Shown in pieces: positions 44,435 through 55,600 of a stretch of DNA of 64,000 nt. A program made the translations under genes and the position numbers. The number at the start of each line of letters is the position of its first letter. The stretch's first letter is position 1. This DNA is from Acanthacorydalis orientalis. Taxonomy: Eukaryota; Arthropoda; Insecta; Megaloptera; Corydalidae. The notes below the pieces were generated by a model. It was given only the letters and a program-made list of their open reading frames with translations. It did not search any database and was not told the origin of the DNA. The DNA lies in contig CM068315.1 in assembly GCA_034766995.1 (NCBI GenBank), forward strand, positions 16,966,010 to 17,030,009, read 5' to 3'.

Positions 44435-45622
44435 CCACGAGGGTAGTGTCAAATATTCTCAACCTAGTTTGGAAGAAATGCAAATAAAAAAACGAGATTT
44501 GACAATTTTTATATATAGTCCTCTTTAATTTTAATATATTTTGCGCTTAATTAGGAATTTTTTACCCTTATAAAAATAATCTCTTCTTTTCATGTTAAAG
44601 TGCTTAGTTACTGCTGTTTTCAACTCATTGTCATCATTGAAACGCTGCCTACGTAAATATTTTTCTAATTACCAAAAAGTTAATAATCACTACGGACCAC
44701 TTCTAGACTGTAGGTTAAGTGATAAAGTTTTCGGAAGCCATACTTGCAAATAGCGGTTTGAGAATCTGTAGCAATGTGAACTAGTGCATTATCATGCAAC
44801 AAGTGCACTCCTTTTGTTAATTTTCACGCCCTTCTTTGCTAATATTATCCTGCAATTTATTCAATAATTTTGCAAAATTTTAATAATGATTGTTTTTGGG
44901 GTTTGAGGCACCTTGATTTTCTCTGGAGTGGTCTACTTTTTTTACCACCATTCCATGGATTCTGTTTTAGACAAATGATTATAGTAAAGAACAATTGTTT
45001 CATTGTTTGTACGATTGACTCGATTAATATATTTGGATTTGACTCAGAGAAATTTTTAAATAAACGTGCATGGGCTACTCGATGCTGACGCTGAACGGCT
45101 GAAAGAAGTTTGAGTACCCACCTTTCAGTGACCTTATTAATACATGGTTATGAAGAATTCAACGGACGGTTGTTTGTGAAAGATTGAACAATGATTATAA
45201 TTCTTTCACTTTTAAGTTTTGGTCACTAAATATCAGGTCTTTGAAAAATGCAACAGAATCGGATGCAATTCATCTTTCAGTAACTGTTCTTTCATTCAAA
45301 ATCTCCTAGAACATTATTTAATCATAGTATGAAGAAAAAGCTTCCTTGTATACACCATTCAAAACTGTTGTTTTATTTGGTGTAGTGTAACCTAACATTT
45401 TGCCAGACATTGTATTACTGTACGATACTCAATTTTGGCTACTTATAACATGATTAAGAATATGTCTTATTTTTATCGTTATCACTGTACGATTGAACAA
45501 GTTATAATATTGAAATTTTCACTGAATGCTACTAAGACATGAATTTAACTCACTGCACAGATTCTCCATTTGTGTGCATACGTAAATATGTTAGGCCGAT
45601 ATTTTTTTCTCCTACCCTCGTA
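44435..45622 (-). mobile_element. mariner relic, separate DD34D lineage
   Basis: The left end contains ACGAGGGTAGTGTCAAATAT at about 44437. The right end, read inward on the opposite strand, is TACGAGGGTAGGAGAAAAAA from 45622. The shared CGAGGGTAG ends and TA borders are mariner-like, but the inner parts have diverged. Length 1188 bp. The transposase remnant lies on the minus strand. End sequence and protein differ from the other mariner lineages here. Confidence 0.78.
44509..45410 (-). pseudogene. mariner-like transposase remnant
   Basis: It starts at ATG 45410 with MSGKMLGYTTPNKTTVLNGV. Further blocks are NERTVTER, ASDSVAFFKDLIFSDQNLKV and LFNLSQTTVR-ILHNHVLI (helix-turn-helix region), then near 44770-44800 HLLHDNALVHIATDSQTAIC, which keeps the second catalytic aspartate. 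34 residues later comes VVRSDY-LF, the third aspartate, consistent with DD34D spacing. The C-terminal part reads NMKRRDYFYKGKKFLIKR, ending KEDYI with TAA at 44509. The first catalytic motif was not clearly found. Multiple stops and frameshifts make it inactive. Confidence 0.75.
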
Positions 45623-46187
45623 AATATCATTTTTAATTATTATAGTCAGATAATTTTATTTTAAGCTTTTGTATAGTTCCAAACAAAGCAGAAAGGTAAA
45701 TATTATTTATATCATTCTTTCTTTACATCTTTACTCGTCGTTATTAGTCAATTTTATAAATTTAATTTAAGAGTTCTGTCTTAATCTAGACGGAATATAA
45801 AGTTAAATTCCTCACTTAGGTAATTTGAAATTTTAACGAATTTGAAATAAAATTCTTTTATCGAGTAACAAAGAATTATGTACATTGCAAACAAAGCATT
45901 GGGAATAAATAGAATTTTTAATTCTTTGGCTATAAACTCAAGTAGTGCTTATAATGAATATAAATGAATCGAAACAAAATATTGACAGCATTCTGTTTTA
46001 ATAAAATTTATTAAATATAACATCTTATAATGTACAAAAATAATAATATAATAAAAAATTCTCTTTTTGAAAGCGAATAATCGAAATATCTTTAATAAAA
46101 TGTAATTACAATACTTTAAAGTCTGAATTATTTAATGTATGAATGATTGATAATAAGTCTACAAAGTAATATAATAAATACAATGGA

Positions 46188-46189
<2 letters not shown>
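45623..46189. other. AT-rich stretch with a short dispersed repeat
   Basis: 45708-45765 (TATCATTCTTTCTTTACATC, TTTACTCGTCGTTATTAGTC) resembles 47208-47265 (TATCATTCTTTCTTTATCTC, TGTACTCGTTGTTACTAGT). Otherwise featureless. Confidence 0.45.

Positions 46190-46227
<38 letters not shown>
46190..46227. repeat. (TA)n microsatellite
   Basis: About 18 TA units. Confidence 0.94.
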
Positions 46228-46233
<6 letters not shown>

Positions 46234-46319
46234 TTTCTCAAAGTATTGTCAGAAAATGCGAGCGTGCAATAAAATTATGCGATTAAAAATAATACCTACT
46301 CTAGAATGTTTTACTATAT

Positions 46320-46660
46320 CTCATTGACGCATCTATAGGCGGAATGCTTCTCCATTCGTAGTAATTGTATTATCTGTATTCAACGCGCACAAAGTAAGGG
46401 GCCAAGCAAGTCAGTCAGTCAGCCAACTAGAAGCCAACATATTCAGCATAAATATAGTTAGCTGTGAGACTGGGCGGCAGAGGTCCCAAAGGAACCGGCG
46501 TAAAGCTACGGTTGGGGTTGGCATGAAACCGTCAATTGGAACCTGGGGGCATTCGGCAGCTACCACAACCGCCGACCTGCCGAAAATTTCAATTCGCAAT
46601 TATCGACATGCTGACGAAGAGCTCACCACCCGAAATGATTATATGAAAAGATGTTACGTT
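46320..46660. other. GC-rich island with TCAGT repeats, possible promoter or exon
   Basis: Strongly GC-enriched. GTCAGTCAGTCAGCC at 46410 holds three TCAGT initiator-like words. AGACTGGGCGGCAGAGGTCC and GGGGTTGGCATGAAACCG follow. An ATG frame at 46523-46771 (MKPSIGTWGHSAATTTADLP...) and a minus-strand frame at 46411-46599 overlap, and neither matches a known family. It resembles the island at 5690 in having TCAGTCAG words. Could be a 5' exon/promoter of a host gene. Confidence 0.28.
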
Positions 46661-46803
46661 ATAATGACGATGATGGTAAAGTTAACATTGATAACATGTG
46701 ATAATAAAGTACACGTGTATCGAGATAAACATAAATTAATTGCAACAATAAACGCATACATGTGTCTATAGATGAATCATCACATACACACATACCTCCC
46801 CCA

Positions 46804-46804
<1 letters not shown>

Positions 46805-46869
<65 letters not shown>

Positions 46870-46880
46870 ATTATTATTAA
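46805..46880. repeat. (TA)n followed by (TAT)n
   Basis: About 29 TA units, then ATTATTATTATTA. Confidence 0.95.
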
Positions 46881-47321
46881 TAGAAACTAATGAAAACCTC
46901 TTTCATATCTTATAAAAGAAAAATTATTTCTGACAAAAAGAATTAAACAAAATACCAAATAAAGTAGTAAACGATGAAACTATTTATATTACTATCGCTG
47001 TGTAGTTCCCCGAATTACAAATTTTCTCTCTGAATTTACGTGCACGATATAAATGTAATTTTAGAAAATTTATTCAGTTGACGAGTGACACATTTATCGT
47101 CTAGTTAGTCTTAGATATATAGAGTAACCGAAAAAGTAATTACATACTTATTTACTAGGGCTATTCATGAAACTACATTATTACACACAATATACGCTAT
47201 GGATTTTTTTATCATTCTTTCTTTATCTCTGTACTCGTTGTTACTAGTTGTTTATATAAATATTTTTTAGAAACATTTTAATTATTTAGTTCATAACGTT
47301 ACTACAATATTGTTTTATTTT
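46881..47321. other. AT-rich stretch
   Basis: Contains the second copy of the short repeat described at 45708 (47208-47265). No gene seen. Confidence 0.4.
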
Positions 47322-47867
47322 TTACGTTAGTAGAAAAATAATGCAATTTTTGTTTTCTGAATTCTAACATTATTTTTTTTCAGTGAAAGTGTTATTTCAT
47401 CATGTTTATGTTAATATCTTTTTAAAGTAGATTTTTCGATCTGTATTTTGGTAATATCGACTTTGATTTTATTATTAATTTTACTTCAAATTGGGCTATT
47501 GAATTAAAGATAGAAAAGAAGCAAATAAAAGCGTTTTTTTGTATGAATTCAAAATGGCCGGTAAGTAAGTAAGGGAAACTGCTCATAAACTAAACGATGC
47601 TTTTAGTGTGGGTACAGTACAAGGGTGATTCCTAAATTTTCGTGCTAGGAATAAGACCCTTGAAGATAGAGAAGGTCGTAGGCATCCTTCTTCAATTCAT
47701 AACGACCAACTGAAGCCGTTAGTTGAATCAACAATTCGAAAGCTTGCAAAAAAGTCAGACGTGTCTTCCAAGAGTTCCGGATTACTAAAATAATTAGGAA
47801 AATCAAAAAAGAGAAAAATGTATATGAATTTGAAGGTCATAAACCGCAATTACTTTTCTATCAATCT
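47322..47867 (+). mobile_element. HTH-MITE copy 5 (546 bp)
   Basis: The left end is TTACGTTAGTAGAAAAATAA. The right end carries CGCAATTACTTTTCTATCAA and finishes CTAA at 47867. The remnant has ATAGAAAAGAAGC in place of the start ATG, the KLNDAFSVGTV and RRHPSSIHNDQLKPLVES blocks, and the usual junction GAGAAAAATGTATATG. Stops and small deletions (the KERTVQWW segment is shortened). Confidence 0.87.
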
Positions 47868-48969
47868 AAATACCTAATATCTTCTCTGTTTTTTAAATAT
47901 TGTTCATAGAAATGGAAAAAAATAATTGATGTTAATATCAATTCAAGAATTAAATGCTTACTATTTAAAATCAATTATTCTTCACATTTAAGAACACGTG
48001 ATGTACAATAAGTAATTACTTCTAAATTAAAAAAAGGTTTCTGGAAGATACTTATAATAAAAAAAAGTGTAATCAATATGCTACTTAAACTTAGTTAAAG
48101 TAAACATTTTTAGAAGAATTTTTCAGTTCAAGACTAAGATTCCTGCAACATATTTATCAAAACCACTATGTTTTCATATAAAAAATGTATCCTATTTTTA
48201 CACACGATAATTTATTTCTTCTATAAAAAGAAGTATTTTTCCGTATAATCTCACTCAACGAGTCAATATTTTGATTTATTGATTTATTAAATTGCTTAAT
48301 AATAAATAACGTACAGGTTATATTACTGTTAATACTTTCAATATAACTGCCTGTTCTTCTAAAGGCATTCACTTAAATTTGAAGTAACAAAGTTTCAGTT
48401 CAAGTTAAATGTATTCGCACAAACTTCATCCGCAGAAAAAAATCTTAGATATACGAATTTACTAACTGCTCATTTATTCTATTGATTTTACTTCAACCTA
48501 TTGAAGGACGATATCTTAAATAAACGAACTGTCGGTTTCTTCCAGTCCGTGGTCATTAATATCGATCGTCAATTTCAGAATGAATGTGTTTTTTTTTGAG
48601 ATTCATTCTAGTCTTAATTCATTATTTGTTGTACTCGTAGATAATTCTCGGATCTAAGATCTGATAGGTTTGACAGTGTTTGATTTATTTCTTTATTCGT
48701 TCCAGTCTCTAAAAGAATCTACAATATTTTTTTCCATATATATTAACTCGAATGTGAACTTAAATTACCATAAATGAAATCAAGATGAAACTGTATATTT
48801 AAATGACATTAGTTAATTACAAACTATTTAACTTTATAATTAAAATTTTCATTTAAATTTGCTTAGTGTACGTTTAATATGTACTATTGATATTTCGAAA
48901 GTACTTTAAAAATTAATGTGCATTGAAAGAACGTTTTACATTACTTATATTAATAAATTAATTTAATTA
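47868..48969. other. AT-rich stretch, nothing recognised
   Basis: No gene or repeat end. 48480-48720 is slightly more complex. Confidence 0.4.
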
Positions 48970-49544
48970 TTAGTTAGGTAGAAAAATAATTGTGATTTAT
49001 GACCTACAAAGTCATATATATATATATTTCTCTTTTTTGATTTTCCTAGCTGTTTGAAGTGGTCCAGAACTGTTGGAGGACTAACACCTAACTTTTGTGC
49101 AAGCTCTCAAATTTGTGTGCGTAGTTCTGATTCAACTAACACCCTCAGTTGGTTGTTATGAACTAAAAAAGGACGCCCGCGACCTTCTTCATCTTCAAGG
49201 ATCTTATCCGCAGAATGAAATTTTTGAAACCACCATTACACTTTACAATTCTTAACAAGACTCACACCAAAAGCATCGTTTAGTTTACGAGCAATATCTG
49301 CTGCTTTACTATCCGTTTTAAAATCCTTAAAAAAATTGCTATTATTTGTTTCTTTTCCTTCTCTAATTCAATAGCCCAATTTGAAGCAAAATTAATATTA
49401 AAATCAAAGTCAATATTACCAAAATACAGACCAAAAATGAACTTTAAAATGATATTAACATGAACTCGATGAAATCACACTTTTATCAAAAAAAATTCAG
49501 GTTGGAATTCAGAAAAAAAAACAATTATTTTCATACCAACTTAA
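48970..49544 (-). mobile_element. HTH-MITE copy 6 (575 bp), opposite orientation
   Basis: The left edge TTAGTTAGGTAGAAAAATAA is the 3' end. The right edge carries ACAATTATTTTCATACCAAC and finishes TTAA at 49544. It is the only HTH-MITE in reverse orientation, apart from the longer relative at 40567. It includes a short TA run at 49017 next to the 3' end. The transposase remnant reads on the minus strand. Confidence 0.87.
49049..49371 (-). pseudogene. truncated mariner transposase N-terminus
   Basis: In minus-strand order: FKTDSKAADIARKLNDAFGV (near 49320-49260), VKCNGGFKNFILRIRSLKMK-type sequence, GRGRPFLVHNNQLRVLVESE, then QKLGVSPPTVLDHFKQLGKS near 49090-49040, which runs into the MITE junction. 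DNA-binding region only, frameshifted. Confidence 0.75.
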
Positions 49545-50924
49545 TATATGACACATTTATTTTAAAAAAATTTAAAAGAAAATAATAAAAGATCTCATTT
49601 ACAATTAAATACACTGAAAAAATTATTAATAAATATATTTCATTTTCAAACTTCCATCATACAATTCGTACAGAAATGTGTGTATCAAAAATTTTGATCC
49701 CTTTTCCTTTGGAATAATAATTTTTAGAACCCTGTATCAAGTATGACGATAACTGCATTATAATAGAATAAATGTTCAACCGGATCAGTTGTCGGTTAAC
49801 GACACCACCTGTGCTAAAAATTTTAAGTACTCATTAAAAGTGACATCTTTATTAAAATGCATTTTGTATACTTACATTTATTGTATACTAGACTTCTTAG
49901 CAAACACTCGTGTTTTATATTTATTATTTAAAACAATTTATTGGTTAATGCACAGTGAATATTTCTTTTAAAACTACTTATCGCTTTTATTTACATCACA
50001 ATAAATAATAGAAGTGGAATTAAATATAAAGTATGTTTTTTTTATATCTTGGCTTATTAAAATACGAGCTTTAACGTAATATTTAATTTGGTTCTATTAC
50101 AGATTATATAAAATATTCGTATCCAATATTTTTTATTGCCGAAAAAATGAAACAGCGTTCATTCTTTTCCATATAGCGGAATATTATTAACTTGAACGTC
50201 TAATTACTTTAACTAACAAGTAAATTGAAAAATATAAAAAATCACTAATAAACCAAAGAGATTAGTAGTTTATTTTTAAATTTTTAAAAAGCTATAGGTG
50301 AATCGTTTATACATAACCATTAATATTTGACTACAAAAAAAAAACAAACAAACATGAATAAAACCTGAAAATCGCAACAAAGTTTTATATAAGTAAAATT
50401 TAGTTCTAAGACAAATAAGTACTGGTAAATGGTTGTCATTAGAAGAGTTCCGTAATCCAAAAATGAATTTTTATTTTCATGTTTATTTTAAATATTAATT
50501 TTAAAAAAAGAACTTTTCCAATATCTTGAACAACTTGTTTTTTTTTATTTATTCAAGTTATATGTAGTCTATTGTACTTGGTCTTTTATAAAAATTACAC
50601 ACACACACATACACATATATATATATATATATATAAATATCTTAATACATTACTTAATTTGTTAAAGTGACTAAAATGTCGAAGAATAATAGAAAGAAAA
50701 TATTAATTATTACAGTTTTATGAACTTTACAATTTAAGTAAACTATATTAATGAAGCAATATTATTCAAATAAGAATCTGAGCTCAGTATAAACTTGATA
50801 CATACGAGCATGAATAAAAATATAAATACATTATAATAATATACAGCAATCGAATACAAACGAAATTATATATTGTCATAATATATGACAAGATTAGATA
50901 TGAATAAGTTATTGTACAAGCGTC
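49545..50924. other. AT-rich stretch with (CA)n(TA)n at 50596-50635
   Basis: No gene or transposon end seen apart from the small microsatellite. Confidence 0.45.
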
Positions 50925-51350
50925 AGCTTAATTGACGTTTATTACATTACTGAATATAGAATATTATTGTCGTTCGTTTTCCCATACCTATTTATTTACA
51001 AATGTTCTCAATGCAACGATCCGACCGGTCGACGTGCAAGCCCGTTTCGGTTCACGTAGAAAAAATGATCGAAACGAAAAAAATATCTTACTCGCAAACC
51101 GGCCTCAAGATACAAATCGTATTTTCAACTATGTGATTTGGATAATTTGTTTGCATAAATACATAACGGTTCACGCGTACAACACAGCATCATCGTCAAG
51201 ATTGAATTTTGTCTTTATTTAAATTGTTCCGCCGTAATCACCATAGAGCCATGTGGCGGAATTGGTGTAGGTAGACAGTTATGCTATAAATCATTTGTGT
51301 AATTTGACCTGTCAGCGAATTCCTTCTACAATTTGTTTTCCATGAGACTG
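50925..51350. promoter_or_regulatory. candidate regulatory island with octamer-like site
   Basis: Complex sequence: CCGACCGGTCGACGTGCAAG near 51022, GTTTGCATAAAT (POU/octamer-like) at about 51149-51160, and TCCGCCGTAATCACC with GTGGCGGAATTGG near 51230-51265. The open frame across it starts at a non-ATG codon and has no known relative. Regulatory role is inferred. Confidence 0.22.
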
Positions 51351-51429
51351 TAATCGAAAAGCAATAAGATTTAGTACATCCATATATTCGTACAAACATA
51401 CATGCATGTACAAATATATAAATACATCA

Positions 51430-51437
51430 ATATGATA

Positions 51438-51500
<63 letters not shown>
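51430..51500. repeat. (TA)n microsatellite
   Basis: TA array with flanking ATGTATAT and ACATATACATATA. Confidence 0.95.
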
Positions 51501-51502
<2 letters not shown>

Positions 51503-51820
51503 GACAGTTTATATTTGTATATATTGATGAGTATATTTATACATTACCTTTTTTGATTTTCTATGAATGCTCTTCGTTAGCGGTCGTTTCTATGTGTCAG
51601 AATCGATCAATCAAAGTTGAAGATAATTTTTCAGAAATTCTGATCTGCTTTTTGAACTTCTAGTTACATAAGATATTTATCTGAATTATTCAAATTATTC
51701 ATGTAATAATGGTTTAAGAGATTAATTACTTTTTGATAGCTATTTAAAATTATGTTTAAGGGGAATATGTCTAGAATAACAAATTTAACGAAACAATTTT
51801 ATGTATATATATATATATAT

Positions 51821-52315
51821 ATGAGGGTCGTTTGATAAGTTTGGTAAATTTCTATAATGTGGCTCTACCATTTATTTGGAACGTCATGGCTATTGAGTGT
51901 CACTTTCAAACTAGCATACACGAAATTACAAAGCGGAGTTGGATGAAGTTTATAGGGTTTCTGCACTAACGTTGAAGGCTGTTTATACCTGGATAAATGA
52001 GTTTAAAAGGGGCTGATCATGCACTGAAGATGAATCGCGCTCTGGACGCGCTCTGAAACATGGATACACCACTACAGATCCGATTCGAAGCAGCAATCAA
52101 AGCAGTGGAAAACGACTGGTGAAAGTGCACCGAACAAGGTGAAGACCGTTTTATCGGCTGGGAAGGTGATATCACGGTTTTATGGGATTGTCGAGGTATA
52201 ATCCCGATCAACTACTTAACGATAGAAAAAATGAAAACAGGAGCCTATTATGCAACATTATTTGACTGTTTGAAAGAAGAGCTGAAACAAAAACGGCCAC
52301 GATTGGCTCACAACA
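51821..52315 (+). mobile_element. mariner lineage A, second copy, 3'-truncated
   Basis: The left end ATGAGGGTCGTTTGATAAGT follows directly after a (TA)n run at 51803-51820. It matches the copy at 116, including AGTGTCACTTTCAAACTAGC. Homology ends abruptly after GATTGGCTCACAA near 52315, so the last ~40% including the right inverted repeat is absent. An internal deletion joins the DNA-binding end (DESRSGR) to the ETW catalytic motif, at a different point from copy 1. Confidence 0.85.
51950..52315 (+). pseudogene. mariner transposase remnant (lineage A, copy 2)
   Basis: LKAVYTWINEFKRG and TEDESRSGR come from the DNA-binding/linker part. An internal deletion then leads to SETWIHHYRSDSKQQSKQW, so the first catalytic aspartate position is S at the junction. 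Next come KTVLSAGKV, LWDCRGIIPINYL, MKTGAYYATLFDCLKEELKQ and KRPRLAHN, where it stops. Internal stop and frameshifts. Confidence 0.82.
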
Positions 52316-52407
52316 CACTAGAAATCAAAATTATCCACAAAACTTTTTATAAAATAACACGTTGCAAAAAATAATCTATCTGCAAGATACTTTATATAAC
52401 CATACTA

Positions 52408-52409
<2 letters not shown>

Positions 52410-52452
<43 letters not shown>
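52410..52452. repeat. (TA)n microsatellite
   Basis: About 20 TA units. Confidence 0.95.
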
Positions 52453-52544
52453 AATTCATGACCACGACTTATTTATTTGAGATGTAGGTTCTATGATACC
52501 CAAATATATTCATTGTTTCATTCGGTTACATCTACATGCTTATA

Positions 52545-52615
52545 ATTGATAAGTGGACGAACGCGGCAAGCCCGGTGGTTGGCGAGCGCAGTGAACATGG
52601 GGCAAAGCCCCCTAG

Positions 52616-52616
<1 letters not shown>
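52545..52616. repeat. GC-rich hairpin segment, possible Helitron-type 3' end
   Basis: An abrupt GC-rich block: GTGGACGAACGCGGCAAGCC, GGTGGTTGGCGAGCGCAGTG, then a GGGGC-AAA-GCCCC hairpin immediately followed by CTAG, which borders a TA array. GC-rich hairpins near a CTRR end mark Helitrons, but here the hairpin is adjacent to, not ~10 bases before, CTAG. The block lies ~230 bp after the abrupt truncation of mariner copy 2. Identity uncertain. Confidence 0.3.
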
Positions 52617-52618
<2 letters not shown>

Positions 52619-52666
<48 letters not shown>

Positions 52667-52682
52667 ATTTGTGTGTATGTAT
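52619..52682. repeat. (TA)n(TG)n microsatellite
   Basis: About 15 TA units then TG units. Confidence 0.95.
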
Positions 52683-53989
52683 ATAGTTTTATATTCATAT
52701 TTTTATACTAAAAAAATTATAAACTTTAATTCGTCATATTTGAAAATGTTTGAATCGTCTATATGAAAACTGAGAATAATAAGATTATAAATAGAAAACA
52801 GTTTATAAAATAAAAATGACACATACTCTTAACATGTGATATACATCACATTGACAGTATTTAAAAATGTTTATAAAATAATGAAAATTAACATTGACAG
52901 TGTATGTTATTATTCTCTATTTAAGACTTTATTCTATTAAACATATTTTTTCACATGAAAATAAATTCTAATCTAATCAGTTTTTGAATATAATTAATAT
53001 GTAAAAAGGTCTTTTATGAAACAGTTTAATGTAATGTATATTTGTACAAAAATACATTAATTACAATAAGAACAAGAAGATTGAAGCAAACTCTTATAAA
53101 AAAACTTTAAATAAATTCATTATATTCGCTATGGCAAGATATCTATACAAATTACTTGGACTGTATCTCATATGCTTCTTCTGAGAATACACGTTGATAA
53201 TTACGATGAATTATTAGTTTAATATATAGCTAACCGAATACGTAATCAAAATTTCACGAACTTCTTACATATTTATTAATTATTAAATTGAAAGCAACAC
53301 AAATCATTTCAACGAACTTTATTTTGAGAGGTGAACGTTTTAATCATTTCAAACATGATTGGCTCAGTATACGTAATGTATACAGTATATTATTTTTGTA
53401 TAAAACGTTAATTAGATTTACATGTTATTGAAATAATTAATTAAATCAAAGAGTATCGATGCTATTTACAACATCTATAAATAAACTGGATCCATAAAGT
53501 CAGAACACAGTAAGTAGATATTATCAGCGTCTCTCTAGAATTTTCTTAAGTGATTGTTTCTTTTGAAATTTAAAATGAAATATCGTTTGTTTATTCTTGT
53601 GAAAGAGTTTCCGAGGTATTCTTGTCATTATTTACTATCTGGTACATTAGAATCTGTTTGAAATTTTATGTTTTATTGTCATTCGGCACTGCCTTAATAA
53701 AGGTTAAAGATTATACGTTTGTAAGACTGTGTTCAGATTTTATTCCGACATTTATCTCTGTTCTATTGACTAGGTTGGTAATGAAAATTTTGTCTTTACC
53801 CGACAGCATACAGTTAGCAGATACATACATAAGGGTAATAAATGGAATACTAAATCTATTTCAAAGCAAGTGCACACCTCAAACCATTTGAGTAAATTGC
53901 CGAAATTCGTTCGCGAAATCCCATTTCCTTTGAATCCACCTAACAAATCACACGACTAACTATCTATTCATCATTATCGAAAAACTCGT
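52683..53989. other. AT-rich stretch, nothing recognised
   Basis: An 89-codon frame at 53622-53891 has no known relative. No transposon ends. Confidence 0.4.
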
Positions 53990-54350
53990 CAAAAGAAACA
54001 ACCCAATTTGACAAATTCACTTGAGGATACAAAATCGTAGCGAGTCGTAGGTAGGCAGAGTATGTGGCAGACATCATCCGACCGTATTCCGTCATCCTGA
54101 TTTCTGCGTGCAACCATGTCCGTCGATCGGATGTCTCTCTCACCTCTTATGTTGCCGCTCATCACTCGCCGAATTCCGTGCACGATTTATCCCAGGGGAC
54201 TTCTTGAGGGATACGCCGGAATTGCGGGTCCCCAGAGGAAATACGAACCAGTCGGAAAAGCTTCTTCGATACATACAAGCGATGGCGGCAATATCTATAA
54301 ATTAATACACACAACTCTCGGTCTCTCTCTTTAAACACGTGTACGCTGGG
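53990..54350 (-). other. GC-rich island, candidate 5' exon/promoter on the minus strand
   Basis: The most coding-like host candidate. On the minus strand, after GA-rich AAAGAGAGAGACCGAGAG (54317-54334), an ATG near 54276 opens a frame beginning MYRRSFSDWFVFPLGTRNSG and continuing about 45 codons to QHKR. There AAGAG is followed by GTGAGAGA, a good splice donor (intron GT at 54143-54142). The plus strand has an ATG in good context at 54116 (CAACCATG; MSVDRMSLSPL..., 72 codons). Neither product is known. It may be an unrecognised first exon or a conserved promoter. Confidence 0.27.
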
Positions 54351-54535
54351 AAATTTTTAAAACAGCTTTCGTCTTCGATTCAATATTTTCCCGAGTATTT
54401 TTTATTTTTTACTTTTTGTATTTTAATACGTATTTTAAGAAAAATAATCGGAACCAGAAATATACGAATGATCTTTCGAATCGAATAATTAAACTCAATC
54501 AATGACTTGACATGACTTATTTAAAAAAATAATAT

Positions 54536-54537
<2 letters not shown>

Positions 54538-54582
<45 letters not shown>

Positions 54583-54591
54583 TATATATTG
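54538..54591. repeat. (TA)n microsatellite
   Basis: TA array with TAAATA interruption. Confidence 0.95.
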
Positions 54592-54852
54592 ATATTGTAT
54601 ATTTGAAAACTTATTGTAGTCGAATTAATAAAAAAAAATAATTTTCTTTCAACATTGTTTTTTTGTAAATCATTTTATTAAAAATGGTTTTATCACAATT
54701 TATTATACAACTTTACCCCAATTCTAAACACATACAAAAACTATACTCGTTTAACTGAATTAACAACTAAATCTCAATGAAATTATTATTAACAAATCGT
54801 TTTTTTATTTCAAATTTGTCTCGAAATAAAATATTTCAAATGAATGTAAAAA

Positions 54853-55405
54853 TTAGATTTGTAGGAAAATAATTGTGATTTTTATTTTCTAAGTTCTAAA
54901 TTTATTTTTTTTACTGAAAGTGTCATTTCATCAGGTTATTATCATTTGAATGTGCATTTTTCGGTCTGTATTTAGTAAAATAGACTTTGGTTTTAATATT
55001 AATTTTGCTTCAAATTGGGTGATTGAAGTAAAGATGGGAAAGAAGTAAATAAGAACATTTTTGTATGAAATTTAAACGGGTGGTACAGCAGCAAAGTCGG
55101 CTTGTAAACTAAACGATACTTTTAGTGTGGGTACTGTTAAAGAACGTATAGTGTAATGGTGTTTCAATAATTTTATGCTAGGGACGATAGCCTTGAAAAT
55201 GTACAAGGTCGCGGGTGTCCTTCTCCAAGTCTTAACGACCAACTGAAAGCGTTAGTTGAATCAGAACCACGCACAACTATTCGAGAGCTTGCACAAAAGT
55301 TAGGCTTTTGTCACCCAACAGTTTTGGACTACTTAAAATCACCTTAATTAAAAATATACATGAATTTGAAGATCATAAACTTCAGTTATTTTTATACTAA
55401 CTTAG
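54853..55405 (+). mobile_element. HTH-MITE copy 7 (553 bp), part of a composite unit
   Basis: Ends TTAGATTTGTAGGAAAATAA and the decayed TTATTTTTATACTAACTTAG. It shares with copy 8 (62393) the variants GAACGTATAGT-TAATGG and AAAATCACCTTAATTAAAAA, which other copies lack, so these two are sisters. After its 3' end come a TA array, a ~73-bp spacer and a second 3' end (55514-55600), as at copy 8. Confidence 0.88.
55034..55340 (+). pseudogene. truncated mariner transposase N-terminus
   Basis: MGKK is at the start. Blocks are KLNDTFSVGTVKERIV, a stop at the WW site, GRGCPSPSLNDQLKALVESE, RTTIRELAQKLGFCHPTVLD and YLKSP. The second helix-turn-helix is well kept. No catalytic domain. Confidence 0.78.
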
Positions 55406-55407
55406 TA

Positions 55408-55410
<3 letters not shown>

Positions 55411-55442
<32 letters not shown>

Positions 55443-55513
55443 TCATAAAATAACTGTTTACTGTTTACAAGTAAACTAATATTTATTATACACATTATTT
55501 ATAAAAATAAACA
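55411..55513. repeat. (TA)n plus spacer S, copy 1
   Basis: TA run followed by ATTCATAAAATAACTG... GTAAACTAATATTTATTATA (55441-55513). The same spacer recurs at 63009-63079 and 63301-63380. Confidence 0.85.
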
Positions 55514-55600
55514 ACAGTTCTGGACCACTTGAAACCATTTAAATTAAAAAAATATTGTGAATTTGAAGGTCATAAAGCGCAATTATTTTTCTACCTAATA
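55514..55600 (+). mobile_element. solo 3' end of HTH-MITE
   Basis: ACAGTTCTGGACCACTTGAA to AATTATTTTTCTACCTAATA duplicates the last ~90 bases of the MITE family, without its 5' part. It belongs to the composite unit with copy 7. Confidence 0.85.

Noticed and set aside
50932..51222. 96-codon plus-strand frame
   Set aside because: It starts at TTG, not ATG, has no splice signals and no known relative. The segment is better described as a complex non-coding island.
51245..51290. GTGGCGGAATTGGTGTAGGTAG resembling a tRNA A-box
   Set aside because: No matching B-box or cloverleaf arms follow. No tRNA gene was found anywhere in the window.
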